This document shows positions 26,471 to 35,469 of a stretch of 64,000 bases of DNA, one piece after another. The position numbers were made by a program, and so were the translations under genes. The stretch comes from Pseudomonas sp. Q2-TVG4-2. GTDB taxonomy: Bacteria > Pseudomonadota > Gammaproteobacteria > Pseudomonadales > Pseudomonadaceae. The number at the start of each line of letters is the position of its first letter. Position 1 is the stretch's first letter. Location: NCBI RefSeq assembly GCF_013620795.1, contig NZ_LGLW01000003.1:1-64000 (forward strand), in the 5' to 3' direction. The notes under the pieces were generated by a model, which made no database searches, was not told where the DNA came from, and saw only the letters and a list, made by a program, of their open reading frames with translations.

Positions 26471-27520
26471 TCAGTGGCGGTACAGGTAGGACGAGTTATT
26501 GGACCAGCGCTGCATGTAGTCCTGGTAATCCTTGAGGATCGCCTTCGCGTCGGTTTCGCCTGACTTGCGTGCTTCGATCTGCGAGCTGACCAGTTGATTG
26601 CCGCGCTTGGCCAGCTCCTCGATGGCCGCCGGGTCCAGCCGGAGGATTTCAATACCTGCGTCCTTGTAGGTCTGCATGGCTTTCATATCGGCATCGAGGA
26701 AATGGAAGTAGCTCTGCATGGTCGTCAGTTTGGCCGCCGCTTCGAGCTTGTCCTGGACGTCCTTGTCCAGCGCTTCCCAGCTCTCGTTGGTCATGAAAAA
26801 TTCCCAGACGAACGATGGCTGGTGCACGCCGGGCGTGAGGATGTAAGGCGCGACTTCATGGAAGCCCTCGGTGAGGTTGGCGCCGGGTGTTGCCCATTCC
26901 ACAGCATCCACTCCCTTGCGCTGGAGCAAGGTGTAGATCTCGCCCGGCGGCACCACCGTCGGCGATGCGCCGACCTGCTTGACCACCTCCGCCCAGGCGC
27001 CCGCCGTGCGGTATTTGACGCCCTTGAAGTCCTCCAGCTTCTCAATCTTCTTGTTCGCATGAGCCAGGATCTCGGTGCTGCCGACCCCTACCACCATCGA
27101 GTGCAGGCCCATCTCCTTCTCGCGATATTCCTGCAGGTATTTCAGGCCGTTGCCCTCGTAAAGCCAGGACAGTGTTTCCTCGCCAGACATGCCGCCGGGA
27201 TAACTGGCGAAGACATTGTTGAGCGGGTCCTGATTGACCAGATAGGTGGAGGTGGAATGCCCGGCTTTGAGCACCCCGTTCTGCACCGATTCGAACACCT
27301 GAAGCGCCGGAACGATCACGCCTGCGCCGACGGGACGAATCTTCACTTCACCGTCGGTGAGCAGGTCGGCGTTCTTGGCGAAGCGGACCAGGAAGTTCTC
27401 GAAGAAGAAGCTGCCTTCAGGAACCGAGGTCGGCACCGTGTAGGTCTCGGCGGCGTGTGTGCCGGTGCAGGCGAGCGTCAGGCCGAGCGCGGCGATCAGG
27501 TGGGCTTTTTTCAGTTGCAT
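26471..27520 (-). CDS. TRAP transporter substrate-binding protein DctP
   Basis: 349 residues with a Sec signal peptide (MQLKKAH, cleavage near THAAE). Family features: TSVPEGSFFFENF, GHSTSTYL, KYRTAGAWAEVV with ligand arginine, and AVEWATPGANLTEGFH. It captures the substrate in the periplasm for DctQM. Because it follows a hydroxyproline deaminase gene in the same unit, the ligand may be a hydroxyproline isomer or a pathway keto acid; this is inference. It also resembles the TakP keto-acid binders. Confidence 0.9.
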   Translation of the reverse strand: MQLKKAHLIAALGLTLACTGTHAAETYTVPTSVPEGSFFFENFLVRFAKNADLLTDGEVKIRPVGAGVIVPALQVFESVQNGVLKAGHSTSTYLVNQDPLNNVFASYPGGMSGEETLSWLYEGNGLKYLQEYREKEMGLHSMVVGVGSTEILAHANKKIEKLEDFKGVKYRTAGAWAEVVKQVGASPTVVPPGEIYTLLQRKGVDAVEWATPGANLTEGFHEVAPYILTPGVHQPSFVWEFFMTNESWEALDKDVQDKLEAAAKLTTMQSYFHFLDADMKAMQTYKDAGIEILRLDPAAIEELAKRGNQLVSSQIEARKSGETDAKAILKDYQDYMQRWSNNSSYLYRH

Positions 27521-27592
27521 GGCGAAACCTCTCGAGTCAGACGGCCCCGCCGCAGAGGCGGCGCAGGCAGGTTGCGGCAGTTGCGAGAAAGG

Positions 27593-28510
27593 TCACAGGC
27601 CCACGTCGGGCAGTGTCGGGCGGTTGGCCATGGCCTTGGCCATGATCTTCTCTACGTATTGGCGATCAGCGTCCGGCAGGGCCAGGCGTGGCGGGCGGGT
27701 CAGGGCGCTGCCGCGACCGGCGATGGCTTCACACAGTTTGATGCACTGCACCAGGTCGGCGCGGGCGTCCAGGTGGAGGATCGGCATCAGCCACTCGTAT
27801 ATCGGCATGGCTTCGGCGAAGCGACCGGCCTTGGCCAGGCGGAAGATGGTTTCGCCTTCCTTGGGGAACACGTTGGACATGCCCGACACCCAGCCCTCGG
27901 CCCCCACCGCGATGCTTTCCAGCACCACGTCGTCGAGGCCGGCAAAGAGCACGAAGCGGTCGCCCACTTCGTTGCGCACGTCGATGAAGCGGCGGGTGTC
28001 GCCGGAGGAATCCTTGAAGCAGACCACGTTGTCGCAATCGGACAGCGAGATGAGGATGTCGGGGGTGACGTCGTTTTTGTAGATCGGCGGGTTGTTGTAG
28101 ACCATCAGCGGCACGTCGGCATTCTTCGCCACGTAGCGATAGTGCTCGGCGGTCTCGAACGGCTTGGAGCCGTAGACCAGGGCCGGCATCAGCATCACGC
28201 CGTCGACGCCGACCTTTTTAACTGCGTTCGCTACCTTCGCCGCCTGCACACTGGTGAACTCGGCTACGCCGCAGATCACCGGCACACGGCCCTTGGAGGC
28301 GTCCACCGCGACCTCGGTGACCGCGATTTTCTCTTCGGTAGTCAGCGAGGTGTTCTCCCCGACCGAGCCGCATACGACCAGCCCCGACACGCCGTCGCGA
28401 ATCACATTGGAAATGACCTTGTGGGTTTCTTCCAGGTTGATGGAAAAATCGTTATTGAATTGGGTAGTAACGGCAGGAAACACGCCGCTCCAGTTGACTC
28501 GTTTGTTCAT
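27593..28510 (-). CDS. lhpC: DapA-like delta-1-pyrroline-4-hydroxy-2-carboxylate deaminase
   Basis: 305 residues, TIM-barrel dihydrodipicolinate synthase superfamily. Schiff-base lysine K166 (CFKDSSGD), Tyr138 (VYNNPP) and the GSVGENTSLT phosphate-type loop. In hydroxyproline pathways such proteins (LhpC, PA1254 type) deaminate and dehydrate delta-1-pyrroline-4-hydroxy-2-carboxylate to alpha-ketoglutarate semialdehyde. First gene of a unit that includes the TRAP carrier and the imine reductase; a CGTATACG operator lies 24 bases upstream of its start. Confidence 0.88.
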   Translation of the reverse strand: MNKRVNWSGVFPAVTTQFNNDFSINLEETHKVISNVIRDGVSGLVVCGSVGENTSLTTEEKIAVTEVAVDASKGRVPVICGVAEFTSVQAAKVANAVKKVGVDGVMLMPALVYGSKPFETAEHYRYVAKNADVPLMVYNNPPIYKNDVTPDILISLSDCDNVVCFKDSSGDTRRFIDVRNEVGDRFVLFAGLDDVVLESIAVGAEGWVSGMSNVFPKEGETIFRLAKAGRFAEAMPIYEWLMPILHLDARADLVQCIKLCEAIAGRGSALTRPPRLALPDADRQYVEKIMAKAMANRPTLPDVGL

Positions 28511-28533
28511 GAGATGCCTCCGCTAGAGTATTT

Positions 28534-28541
28534 CGTATACG
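28534..28541. promoter_or_regulatory. CGTATACG operator upstream of lhpC
   Basis: Palindromic core CGTATACG preceded by TATTT, 24 bases before the lhpC start. One of three copies that precede the three transcription units of the hydroxyproline island; probable site of the island's GntR regulator. Confidence 0.65.
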
Positions 28542-28649
28542 TTTCGTTTGGGCTGTCCTCGTCCGGTTTGGTCCTGAGTTCAGCATGAGTCCGGCCGTGG
28601 CTTGGCCGTGTTGCGAGTTACCGCCGGCTTGTGGCTGGCGGCGGTTGAA

Positions 28650-29687
28650 TCAGATCTCTAGTTCCACGGGCCAGGTATCCGACAGGCGATAGCCTTCCGG
28701 CCAAGGGTCGCTGGGGTCCAGCAGGTGCTGATGGGTGCCGGTGATCCAGGCTCGGCCGGACAGGCACGGCACGATCGCGGGACGCCCGGCGAGGTCGGTC
28801 AAGCTGTCGATGCGGCAGTGGAATTCAGAGCCGATGATCGAGCGGCCGATGAAGCGCTCGCCCACCCCCAATTGGCCCTTGGCATGCAGCACCGCCATGC
28901 GTGCCGAGCAACCGGTGCCGCAGGGGGAACGGTCGATCTTGCCGGGGCGGATCACCACTGCGTTGGCCGCTGTGAGCACGCCCTCGATGCGCTCGAGCGG
29001 TGCGGCAATTTGGCAGAAGGAGATATGTGCCCAGTCTGGATTGGTCGGGTGGGCAAACCCCAATTGCTGATTGGCCGCCTGGGTGACCTTCAACCCGGTC
29101 GCGACCAGGTCGGCAGCTTCATCGGTGCGCAAGGAAAAGCCCAGACGCTTAGCATCAACGATGACGAAGCTGTCGCCGCCATAGGCCGTGTCGACCTGCA
29201 GCGAGCCCAGCCCTTCCACCTCGATCCAGGCATCGAGCTTGGCGGCGAAGGACGGTACGTTCTTCACCTCGACCCGCTCGGCTTTGCCGTTGCGGCACTG
29301 TGCGATCACCTCGATCAGCCCCCCTGGCGCCTCGAGTGTGAGCCGTGTTTCCGGCTCGGTCATCGGCAGGATGCCGCTGTCCAGCAGCACGGTGGCCACG
29401 CACAGCGAATTGGAGCCCGACATGGGCGGCGTGTCGGCCGGCTCCATGATGATCCAGCCCATCTGCGCGCGTGGGTCCTTGGCGGGCACCAGCAGATTGA
29501 CGTGACGAAACACGCCGCCGCGCGGCTCGTTCAGCACGAAGTTGCGTAGGGTCTCGTCGCGGGCGATCCAGCGCGATTGCTCCCACAATGTGTCACCCGG
29601 TGGAGGCGCAACCCCACCGACAATGACATCGCCGACCTCGCCCTCGGCGTGGCAGCTGACGACATGAATGACTTTGCTCGATCGCAT
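28650..29687 (-). CDS. trans-3-hydroxy-L-proline dehydratase (proline racemase superfamily)
   Basis: 345 residues. The two catalytic positions of the superfamily are Ser90 (PPMSGSNSL) and Cys256 ([11 protein letters not shown]), a Ser/Cys pair rather than the Cys/Cys pair of racemases and epimerases. Ser/Cys members have been linked to trans-3-hydroxyproline dehydratase or mixed activities. Reaction: trans-3-hydroxy-L-proline to delta-1-pyrroline-2-carboxylate. It starts 10 bases after the ABC ATPase and ends the ABC/AcnX unit. 4-hydroxyproline epimerase is the alternative, but a Cys/Cys epimerase is already present at 38115. Confidence 0.82.
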   Translation of the reverse strand: MRSSKVIHVVSCHAEGEVGDVIVGGVAPPPGDTLWEQSRWIARDETLRNFVLNEPRGGVFRHVNLLVPAKDPRAQMGWIIMEPADTPPMSGSNSLCVATVLLDSGILPMTEPETRLTLEAPGGLIEVIAQCRNGKAERVEVKNVPSFAAKLDAWIEVEGLGSLQVDTAYGGDSFVIVDAKRLGFSLRTDEAADLVATGLKVTQAANQQLGFAHPTNPDWAHISFCQIAAPLERIEGVLTAANAVVIRPGKIDRSPCGTGCSARMAVLHAKGQLGVGERFIGRSIIGSEFHCRIDSLTDLAGRPAIVPCLSGRAWITGTHQHLLDPSDPWPEGYRLSDTWPVELEI

Positions 29688-29696
29688 GGCTCGCCT

Positions 29697-30419
29697 CTAG
29701 ATCACGGATTTCAGGAAAGCCGCGGTTTCCGGCTTCTGCGGGTTGCTGATGACCTGATCGGGCGGGCCGATCTCGTGCACCAGGCCGTCGCGGAAGAATG
29801 CGACCCGATCGGATACCTCGCGGGCAAAGCCCATTTCATGGGTCACCAGCACCATGGTCATGCCGTCTTCGGCCAGCAGGCGCATGGTGTCGAGCACCTC
29901 GCCGACCAGCTGTGGGTCGAGCGCCGAAGTGGCTTCGTCGAACAGCATGTAATCCGGTGACATGGCGAGTGCCCGAGCAATGGCCATGCGTTGCTGCTGG
30001 CCGCCGGACAGCTTGCCGGGGAATACCTTCAGCTTGTCCGCCAGGCCGACATGGGTCAGTTGCTTCACCGCCAGCTCTTCGGCCTCCGCACGGCTTTTGC
30101 CCAGCACCTTTCTCGGCGCCAGCATCACGTTTTCCAGCACCGTCAGATGCGGAAAGGCATTCCATTGCTGGAAGACGATGCCAATCTTCTGCCGCAGCTT
30201 GTTGATGTCGGTGCCCTTGGCGTGGACTTCGGTGCCATCGACGCGGATCGAGCCGCTCTGAATATGTTCCAGCCCGTTGATGCACATCAGCAGCGTCGAC
30301 TTGCCGGAACCCGAGCCACCAATGATCGACACCACCTCGCCCTTGTTGACGGTCAGGTCGACGCCCTTGATCACTTCCAGCTCACCAAAGGATTTGTGCA
30401 CCTTGTCGATCTCGATCAT
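29697..30419 (-). CDS. Amino-acid ABC transporter ATP-binding protein
   Basis: 240 residues; polar amino acid (HisP/GlnQ) type. Walker A GGSGSGKST, Q-loop FQQWNAFPHL, signature LSGGQQQR, Walker B YMLFDEATSALDP, switch H in VTHEMGFA. The start at 30419 overlaps the permease stop (ATGA). A much longer frame extension upstream runs through permease coding sequence and is discarded. Part of the hydroxyproline uptake system. Confidence 0.95.
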   Translation of the reverse strand: MIEIDKVHKSFGELEVIKGVDLTVNKGEVVSIIGGSGSGKSTLLMCINGLEHIQSGSIRVDGTEVHAKGTDINKLRQKIGIVFQQWNAFPHLTVLENVMLAPRKVLGKSRAEAEELAVKQLTHVGLADKLKVFPGKLSGGQQQRMAIARALAMSPDYMLFDEATSALDPQLVGEVLDTMRLLAEDGMTMVLVTHEMGFAREVSDRVAFFRDGLVHEIGPPDQVISNPQKPETAAFLKSVI

Positions 30420-31060
30420 TGCTGCCACCTTTTTTCCAGCCGGGCGCCCAGGCGGGCCACCACCAGGCTCATGACGTAGTAGATGAGCCCTGCGATGCAC
30501 AGCACCAGCAGTGGCTCCTGAATACGAGTGACGATGGTCTGCGAGGCGCGCAGCAGTTCGATGATGCCGATCCACATCACCAGCGCGGTGTCCTTCATCA
30601 CCGACAAGACCAGATTGACCCAGCCGGGAAAGGCCACCCGCGTCGCGACCGGCAAGACGATGTAGCGCAGGTCCTGCCAGTAGCTCAGGCCCAGCGAGCG
30701 GCTGGCCAGACGCAAGCTGCCCGGCACCGCCAGAACGCCACCGCGCACCACCTCGGTGAAGAAGGCCGCGGCGTAGACGCCCAGCACCACGCAGCCGACG
30801 GTGAAGGCGCTCCAGTCCAGCCCGACGATGCTTTTCAGGGCGTTGAACAGGACGAACTGGATCAGCAATGGCACGCTGCGAAAGATGTCCAGGAACCAGG
30901 CCAGCGGCAGACTCGCCCGGGGAAACAGCGCGCGAATCACGCCGAAGACGATGCCGGCGAAAGTGCCCAGCAACATGGCCCAAAAGGTCAGCATCAGCGT
31001 GACGCCAGCGCCCTTGAGCATGAACAGCAGATCGGTCGAGGTCAGGCTAGTGGAAAACAT
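30416..31060 (-). CDS. Amino-acid ABC transporter permease
   Basis: 214 residues, His/Glu/Gln/Arg/opine family (HisMQ), about five helices, EAA loop at GSLRLASRSLGLSYWQDLRYIVLP. Pairs with the permease at 31071 as a heterodimer. The stop overlaps the ATPase start by four bases. Confidence 0.93.
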   Translation of the reverse strand: MFSTSLTSTDLLFMLKGAGVTLMLTFWAMLLGTFAGIVFGVIRALFPRASLPLAWFLDIFRSVPLLIQFVLFNALKSIVGLDWSAFTVGCVVLGVYAAAFFTEVVRGGVLAVPGSLRLASRSLGLSYWQDLRYIVLPVATRVAFPGWVNLVLSVMKDTALVMWIGIIELLRASQTIVTRIQEPLLVLCIAGLIYYVMSLVVARLGARLEKRWQQ

Positions 31061-31070
31061 GCTCGGGTCC

Positions 31071-31736
31071 TCAGTAGCGGAACAGTCGCCAGGCCATCAG
31101 CCGGGCTACCGCTACGATCAGCTTGGCGATCAGGTAATAGATCGCTGCCGCCAGGGCGAAGTATTCGAAGGTGCGGAAGGTCTTGACGTTGTAGTCCTGG
31201 GTCACGCCGGTGAGGTCGTTGTTCAGGCCGACGATCACGCCCAAAGACGTCATCAATACCGCCCAGACCATCTGGTTGGAGAGTGGGTGGAAGACGATGC
31301 GCAGCAGTTGCGGGATCACGATCAGCCGGTAGGCCTGGAAGGCGCTCATGCCCAGCGAGCGTGCGGCACGCATCTGCGTATCCGGCACAGCCTTTAAACC
31401 CCCGCGGAAGTTTTCCGCCAGGTAGCCGGCATTGTTGAACGTGATGCCCGCTAGTAGCGCCGCCCACGAGCTGATATGCCAGCCGAAGGCACCGAGGCCG
31501 AAATACAGGGCATAGATCTGGAACAGCGAAGGTGTGTTGCGCGCCACCGACACCCAGGCGCTGCCAACGCCGTTGAGCAGCGGATTGCGGGTCTCGCGCA
31601 TGGCGGTCAGCACCAGCGCGATGAGCACGCCGAAAATCATCGACAGGGCGGCGGTCTCGAATGTAACCACCGCGCCGGCGAGCATATCCGGCAGCGCACG
31701 GAAGGCGGGACGCCAATGGAAGGTGTAATCGAACAT
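31071..31736 (-). CDS. Amino-acid ABC transporter permease
   Basis: 221 residues, same HisMQ family, EAA loop around DTQMRAARSLGMSAFQAYRLIVIPQ. Located between the AcnX gene and the second permease with very short gaps (3 and 10 bases). Forms the membrane heterodimer of the hydroxyproline ABC importer. Confidence 0.93.
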   Translation of the reverse strand: MFDYTFHWRPAFRALPDMLAGAVVTFETAALSMIFGVLIALVLTAMRETRNPLLNGVGSAWVSVARNTPSLFQIYALYFGLGAFGWHISSWAALLAGITFNNAGYLAENFRGGLKAVPDTQMRAARSLGMSAFQAYRLIVIPQLLRIVFHPLSNQMVWAVLMTSLGVIVGLNNDLTGVTQDYNVKTFRTFEYFALAAAIYYLIAKLIVAVARLMAWRLFRY

Positions 31737-31739
31737 CGC

Positions 31740-33539
31740 TCAATGCGCTCCTTCGGTGTCGGCAGCCGCCAGCCAGCGCGGTAGACGGCCACTGGCGTGA
31801 CCGCTGCAGGCGGTTTCGACGCATTCTGCAAGGCTGCCGAAGCGCACCTGTCGGCCAACCAGGCCGGGCGCGTAATGCGCGTATTTACCGGAGTTGGTCA
31901 TCAGGGTGCGTGCGGTCAGGGGTACGACCGGCTCCTCGATCATGCACCAGCAGGTGTCGGTGACGATCTGCACGCCGAAGTGCTCGATTGTCCGTAGATG
32001 ACCGGCTTCGCTGGCCTGCCGCTGAATCTCGCGGCCGCAGGTAAGCAGCATGGAAACATCGGCGTGCTTCACCTTGCCTTTGCAGAGCTGCGCGAGGCGG
32101 GCGAATTCGCTCAGCGAGAAATGCGGATTGCCCAGGCTGATCAGCTCGACGTCTGCGGATTCACCGCTATCCAGCTCGCGCCAACTATTGAGCAAGTCGC
32201 CGCGTTCTACCTGCAGGATGCGCCCCGGCCTCTGATCACCCAGAGCGGCCTCAACCGAAGGCGCCTCCGGTGTAACGCCAACGATATGAAACATCGGTGC
32301 TGCGGAGGTGGTGGCGAAGGCGGCGCCGAAGGCTTTTAGGTCGTCAAGTGTCGGATCGCTCTGTTCGAGCCCGCAGATCACCGGAATCTCGCTGCCGCAG
32401 AGCAGACCGACGTGATAGCCGAGCAGCGGGTAGAAGGCGTCATCTAGGTTTTGTAGCGACGGCAGGTCGATACGCAACGTGGCGTGGCGCTGCTCGGCCA
32501 AGTGGCAGCCCGTCAGTGGCGCGCGACCGGTCAGGGCAATGCAGATGTCCAGGAAATCGGGATATTTCAACGTCCGCGCACCCAGCACGCTATTGGCATA
32601 CACCACGGCGTTGGATTCTGCCCAGACGATCTGTTCGCCGGCTCGCGGGGCGCTGTCGAGCAGATAGGGCGCACAGGTGAAACTGGCGCTGGCGCCCATC
32701 TCGACATAGGCGTCGGCCAATTGGCTGGCCGGCTCGCCGAACGCGGCGGCGACACCCATCTGCCGCCAGCGGCGCTGGTCTACCGAGATCGAGTTGAGCG
32801 TGGTCGGCACCTTTACCCGCCCACCCCAGTCGGCCAGCTGGCGAGCGAACCTGAGGCTGGCCGGCCCGGTGTAGATGCAGCCGTCGATATGCGCCTGGGT
32901 AATGTCCACCAGTTCCCGCGCGCCCTGGAGTTCAGCCATGCGCAACAGGATTTGCATGGCCGCCTGGGTGGCCTTGCCCTGTTCGCCGGCGAGCATGGCC
33001 TGGTCCTGTTGATTCAGGTCTATTTGTGTAGGGAGATAGCCGTTTGCGCTGGCGCCGTCCGAGGCCAGCCAACCATCGTCTGGCAGCTCGGCGAAGCCTT
33101 GCACCAGGCCGTTTTCAATTCGTATATAGCGGGCGTCGCGCAGCGCCGCGAAGGCTTGCTGATCGAGGCTGATGACCGGCAGCGAGTGGCCAAACAACAG
33201 CTGCGCCACCAGCACGCCGAGGGTGAGAATCTCCTCGGTTTCGGCAAAGACCAGCGCGGCGGGTGCGTGACCGTTTAGGATCAGCTCCAGCAGGACGCTG
33301 CTGCCCGTGCAGGAGCCGCGTCCGCTGGGGATTGCCAATACCTTGCCGGCGATGACTTGGCCGCTGAGCGGGTGGTGACAGTCGATCACTTCCCCACTGA
33401 ACGGGTCGACCCCGCCCCAGAAGCTCAGGCCTGTGTCCGCATGCAGACAGGCTGCCTGAGCGCTGCCCGGAACCAGGCTGCGCCCCGTGAAGCCGAGCGC
33501 AGTCTGCTGCGGGGTAAACACGTGGTCGCGACGAAGCAT
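31740..33539 (-). CDS. Aconitase X-type cis-3-hydroxy-L-proline dehydratase
   Basis: 599 residues. The N-terminal ~145 residues are the swivel (DUF126-like) part, with GRGSCTGSSVLLELI; the rest is the aconitase X catalytic part (DUF521-like), with ICGLEQSDPTLDDLKAFGAA. The two are encoded separately in some organisms and are fused here. Bacterial AcnX in hydroxyproline clusters dehydrates cis-3-hydroxy-L-proline to delta-1-pyrroline-2-carboxylate using a [2Fe-2S] centre. Embedded in the ABC importer operon directly after the binding-protein gene. Confidence 0.87.
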   Translation of the reverse strand: MLRRDHVFTPQQTALGFTGRSLVPGSAQAACLHADTGLSFWGGVDPFSGEVIDCHHPLSGQVIAGKVLAIPSGRGSCTGSSVLLELILNGHAPAALVFAETEEILTLGVLVAQLLFGHSLPVISLDQQAFAALRDARYIRIENGLVQGFAELPDDGWLASDGASANGYLPTQIDLNQQDQAMLAGEQGKATQAAMQILLRMAELQGARELVDITQAHIDGCIYTGPASLRFARQLADWGGRVKVPTTLNSISVDQRRWRQMGVAAAFGEPASQLADAYVEMGASASFTCAPYLLDSAPRAGEQIVWAESNAVVYANSVLGARTLKYPDFLDICIALTGRAPLTGCHLAEQRHATLRIDLPSLQNLDDAFYPLLGYHVGLLCGSEIPVICGLEQSDPTLDDLKAFGAAFATTSAAPMFHIVGVTPEAPSVEAALGDQRPGRILQVERGDLLNSWRELDSGESADVELISLGNPHFSLSEFARLAQLCKGKVKHADVSMLLTCGREIQRQASEAGHLRTIEHFGVQIVTDTCWCMIEEPVVPLTARTLMTNSGKYAHYAPGLVGRQVRFGSLAECVETACSGHASGRLPRWLAAADTEGAH

Positions 33540-33551
33540 CGTTACCGCCGA

Positions 33552-34361
33552 TCAGTAATAGACGCCAGGAACGGTCAGATCGACCGGCTTGCCGCCGACC
33601 CACTTCTCGTACAGCTCGGCGTAGCGACCGGAGCGCACCTGCTGGTTGACGAAGAGGTTGAGATAATTCATCAGGCCGTACTCGCTGCGCTTGGCGGCCA
33701 GGGACACGTAGTCGATGACGTAGGGGGCGTCGCCAGCGATCTTCAAGCCCTTGTACTTGCCTGATTTGATGGTGGAGGCGGCGACCGTATTGGTGACAAC
33801 CGTGGCGTCCACATGGCCCTGGGCGACCGCGAGGATGGTGTCGTTCTGCGACTGGTAGGCGCGGAAGCTCCCGTCGCCCCAACCCTTTACGTCCTTTTCC
33901 AGCGCGATGGCTTCGAAGGTGCCGCTGGTGTTACCGACCGGGCGACCCTTGAGATCGTCGTACTTGTCGATGCCGGTGTCTTCTCGCGTCAGTACCACCA
34001 TGTTGAAGGCGAAGTAGGGGATGCTCATGCCCACCGTCTTGGCGCGCTCGAGGGTGTCGGAGGTGGAGGCGACGATCACGTCCGCACGGCCGGAGACGAG
34101 CGCGGGGATTCGGTCCGGGAAAGGCGTTTCGACCACCTCCGGTTCGACGCCCAGCACCTTGGCCAGGTCGCTGCAATAGTCGACATCGAAGCCTGCCGGC
34201 TTGTTGCCTTCATCGCGAAAGCCCATGGGCGGGAAGTCGAGGGTAACGGCACAGCGCAGCTTGCCCGAGCCAATGATGTCGTCGAGCTTGTCGGCCTGTG
34301 CAATGGAAGTCATGGAGGCAGCAAGCAGAGCGCTAACGGCCACAGCTATGGATTTCTTCAT
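33552..34361 (-). CDS. Amino-acid ABC transporter substrate-binding protein
   Basis: 269 residues with a signal peptide (MKKSIAVAVSALLAASMTSIAQA). Family 3 solute-binding fold: LRCAVTLDFPPMGFRDEGNKPAGFDVDYCSDLAKVLGVE, split here only for description. Likely binds hydroxyproline isomers, given its position ahead of AcnX, the permeases, the ATPase and a hydroxyproline dehydratase. First gene of its unit; a CGTATACG operator lies 59 bases upstream. Confidence 0.92.
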   Translation of the reverse strand: MKKSIAVAVSALLAASMTSIAQADKLDDIIGSGKLRCAVTLDFPPMGFRDEGNKPAGFDVDYCSDLAKVLGVEPEVVETPFPDRIPALVSGRADVIVASTSDTLERAKTVGMSIPYFAFNMVVLTREDTGIDKYDDLKGRPVGNTSGTFEAIALEKDVKGWGDGSFRAYQSQNDTILAVAQGHVDATVVTNTVAASTIKSGKYKGLKIAGDAPYVIDYVSLAAKRSEYGLMNYLNLFVNQQVRSGRYAELYEKWVGGKPVDLTVPGVYY

Positions 34362-34419
34362 ACATTCCTCGTCGATGCGGTTGATCGTCCAGTTGATTCA
34401 AGCAGCTGTTTCGAGATTT

Positions 34420-34427
34420 CGTATACG
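34420..34427. promoter_or_regulatory. CGTATACG operator upstream of the ABC/AcnX unit
   Basis: CGTATACG preceded by GATTT, in the 265-base gap between the AraC-type gene and the binding-protein gene. Second of three copies shared by the island. The remainder of this gap holds nothing else recognisable. Confidence 0.65.
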
Positions 34428-34626
34428 TTATCCGCACAGCAATAGCCGTGCCGGTCGGCTAAAGCGCGACGAGCGAAATGATTGGGGGCGAGCCAGATTG
34501 CCGCAGGACGCGGGCTAGAGCAGGCGCTGTGAGCGCAACCAGCCAAAGATGCCGGAACGACCGTTCGTCGGATTGCACTGAGAGCAAGGCATCCGGCCCA
34601 TGGTTGCTACAAATGGGAGCACCGCG

Positions 34627-35394
34627 TTACCAGGTTGCCCGATGATTGGGTGGCAGCGCGTTTCGATAGGCGCGGGGTGACAGCCCGGTCAGCGCACGGA
34701 ATTGCCGGCTGAAGGCGCTGTGATCGGCATAGCCGCAGCGCAACGCGATTTCGGTGATGGGCAGCGCTCCGTCGAGCAGCTGGGTTGCGGTGTCCAGTCG
34801 GGCCTTGTGAATCATCTGCCGAGGGGTAAGACGGAAGACGCGCTTGCACAGCCGCTCCAACTGAGCGGCTGATAGGCCCGCTATCGCAGTGAGCTCGGAT
34901 AGCCTGATAGGGCGGGAATGATTCGCGCGGATATAGGCGTCCACCGCAGCGAGCTTGAGGTAAGCCGGGTTGTCGGCCTCCGGTGCCCGCAAGTCGATGG
35001 AAACCCCAGCCATGCCAATGATCCTGTTCTCCGGGTCGCGCAGGGCCAATTTGTGCGTCATGCACCAGCCAGGCTGGCGGCCTGGATACAGGTGCAATTC
35101 AAGCTGATCCTGCAGGCGCAACCCCTGGCTGAGGACGCGATGGTCCTGGTCGGTGTACTGCGCGCCGAAGCCGGTTGGAAATACCTGCGCGGCCGTCAGA
35201 CCAATCAGTGCATCGGGATCGCCACGGCCACAACGCTCGGCCAGGGTCCGGTTGGCCAGGCTGTAACGGGCGCTCGTGTCCTTGATAAAGAACACCACCT
35301 CCGGCAGCGCATCGAGCAACGGCGCGATCAGTTTCAGGCTGGCGAGCAGCGTAGGTAAATTCTTGGGCGGATCGGTCGGCAGCAGGGAGAGCAT
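34627..35394 (-). CDS. AraC-family regulator with PAS sensor
   Basis: 255 residues. N-terminal PAS-like sensor (LPEVVFFIKDTSARYSLANRTL, about 25-135) and C-terminal AraC HTH (about 155-250; LSELTAIAGLSAAQLERLCKRVF, ALRCGYADHSAFSRQFRALTGLSPRAYR, written in parts). It lies downstream of the dehydrogenase subunits with a 75-base gap. By position it may correspond to the AraC-type activator LhpR of Pseudomonas hydroxyproline clusters, but the role is inferred. Confidence 0.82.
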   Translation of the reverse strand: MLSLLPTDPPKNLPTLLASLKLIAPLLDALPEVVFFIKDTSARYSLANRTLAERCGRGDPDALIGLTAAQVFPTGFGAQYTDQDHRVLSQGLRLQDQLELHLYPGRQPGWCMTHKLALRDPENRIIGMAGVSIDLRAPEADNPAYLKLAAVDAYIRANHSRPIRLSELTAIAGLSAAQLERLCKRVFRLTPRQMIHKARLDTATQLLDGALPITEIALRCGYADHSAFSRQFRALTGLSPRAYRNALPPNHRATW

Positions 35395-35469
35395 CGGGGG
35401 CGCTACGAACGGGAAAGCCCGAGGATACGGCCGACGATCAGCGAATGGTAGGCAGTGTCTAGGGTGAGG

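Noticed and set aside
26594-28588. 664-codon plus-strand frame opposite DctP and LhpC
   Set aside because: Shadow frame; the minus strand encodes well-known families over the whole length.
30420-30983. Upstream extension of the ABC ATPase frame
   Set aside because: It is permease sequence out of frame; the standard ATPase start MIEIDKV overlaps the permease stop.
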